A DNA stretch of 64,000 bases. Source: Spirodela intermedia. Lineage: Eukaryota > Streptophyta > Magnoliopsida > Alismatales > Araceae. The notes under the pieces are model-generated. The model did no database searches, was not told where the DNA came from, and saw nothing but the letters and a program-made list of their open reading frames with translations. Location: assembly GCA_902729315.2 (NCBI GenBank), contig LR746271.1:4732001-4796000 (forward strand), in the 5' to 3' direction. This document shows, piece after piece, positions 63,674-64,000 of this stretch. Position numbers and translations under genes: made by a program. Every line of letters begins with the position of its first letter. The first letter of the stretch is position 1.

Positions 63674-63683
63674 CCAAATTTGG
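63674..63683. promoter_or_regulatory. Perfect CArG box in the MADS gene promoter
   Basis: CCAAATTTGG fits CC(A/T)6GG exactly and is palindromic. CArG boxes are the binding sites of MADS-domain dimers. It lies 16 bases before the TATA box and 190 bases before the ATG of the MADS gene, so auto- or cross-regulation is possible. Binding is inference. Confidence 0.75.
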
Positions 63684-63699
63684 AAAAGCCACGCGTTTT

Positions 63700-63708
63700 T
63701 ATATAAAC
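63700..63708 (+). promoter_or_regulatory. TATA box of the MADS gene
   Basis: TATATAAAC within a GC-richer context (CGCGTTTT before, AACGCAAAGG after). It is 165 bases before the start codon, so transcription would begin near 63730, leaving a leader of about 140 bases. Confidence 0.7.
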
Positions 63709-63872
63709 AACGCAAAGGTTCCATAGATCGGGGCTTCCAAACACAAAACCTATTTTTCTTCGTAAGTTCTATACCGTGTGGGAGGATCATCCTTGCATTT
63801 TGTTGGGCACCGTTGGATCGATCAGCGAGCAATGTGGTGAGGCAAAAGAAGTCGACGTGAGAGAAGGAAGGG

Positions 63873-64000
63873 ATGTCGAGGGGGAAGATCAAGATTAGGA
63901 AGATAGACAACACTACGGCGAGGCAGGTGACCTTTTCGAAACGGCGAAAGGGCCTGTTCAAGAAGGCGGAAGAGTTGGCCATACTCTGTGATGCCCAAGT
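63873..64000 (+). CDS. SVP/AGL24-like MADS-box factor, first exon, partial
   Basis: The window holds the first 42 codons of a MIKC-type MADS-domain transcription factor; the rest runs off the end. It starts [18 protein letters not shown] and continues with [20 protein letters not shown] and CDAQ, the N-terminal DNA-binding helix and start of the dimerisation sheet. The KIRKIDN and FKKAEEL pattern resembles the SVP/AGL24 (StMADS11) clade more than AGAMOUS-, SEP- or AP1-like proteins, which have LLKKA-type sequence. Members of that clade control flowering time, dormancy and floral meristem fate. A TATA box and CArG box lie upstream. Clade assignment rests on this short piece only. Confidence 0.93.
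   Translation, partial: MSRGKIKIRKIDNTTARQVTFSKRRKGLFKKAEELAILCDAQ

Noticed and set aside
63626-63982. Minus-strand frame of 118 codons over the MADS start
   Set aside because: Antisense to the MADS domain and promoter; no domain of its own.
1-64000. CRISPR arrays, bacterial operons, integrons or phage genes
   Set aside because: None seen; introns, LTR elements and plant families show eukaryotic nuclear DNA.

Overview
This window is nuclear DNA of a flowering plant. The evidence is plant-specific families (a ZF-HD homeodomain gene, an SVP-like MIKC MADS-box gene, a MYND-type plant ubiquitin protease, plastid-type CutA), GT-AG introns, a nuclear tRNA-Phe(GAA), LTR retrotransposons with CpG-to-TpG/CpA decay, and CT-rich leaders. 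I cannot place the lineage more precisely from sequence alone.

Layout. 197-6144 is a degenerate Ty1/copia retrotransposon with both LTRs, PBS and PPT. Its gag is split by a solo LTR (1331-2960) flanked by a perfect 5-bp target duplication. 6145-14280 is mostly AT-rich relic DNA with a GA-rich minisatellite, a second decayed copia gag (about 8027-8480) and a decayed tandem repeat. 14285-15004 (minus) is an intronless ZHD transcription factor gene. 15100-33960 is a long gene-poor stretch. It holds microsatellites, a small retroposition-like scar at 17.8 kb, a heavily decayed second copy of the same solo LTR (26187-27889) and a tandem duplication at 32.2-32.9 kb. 33966-42691 (plus) is an 11-exon gene for a 1,064-residue membrane-anchored MYND ubiquitin-specific protease. 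43059-48955 (plus) holds a CutA gene, with one GC-AG intron and an incompletely resolved transit-peptide exon. A tRNA-Phe gene and a 5S-rRNA-like fragment lie inside its first intron, on the opposite strand. 51904-57448 (minus) is a 7-exon gene for a 326-residue protein I could not assign to a function. 57449-63672 is AT-rich relic DNA. The window ends inside the first exon of an SVP-like MADS-box gene (63873 onward, plus), whose proximal promoter has a TATA box and a perfect CArG box.

The genes are independent transcription units, not an operon. Two are transcription factors (ZHD and MADS). One removes ubiquitin from proteins, one is a small trimeric CutA-family protein, and one is uncharacterised. 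I built exon models by joining reading frames at splice sites; for the USP, the CutA core and the uncharacterised gene all junction phases close and the total length is divisible by three. I saw no clearly new biological system. The best leads are the CArG box beside the TATA of a MADS gene, the nested and unequally decayed LTR pair, the GC-AG intron in CutA, and the tRNA-Phe/5S fragment pair.
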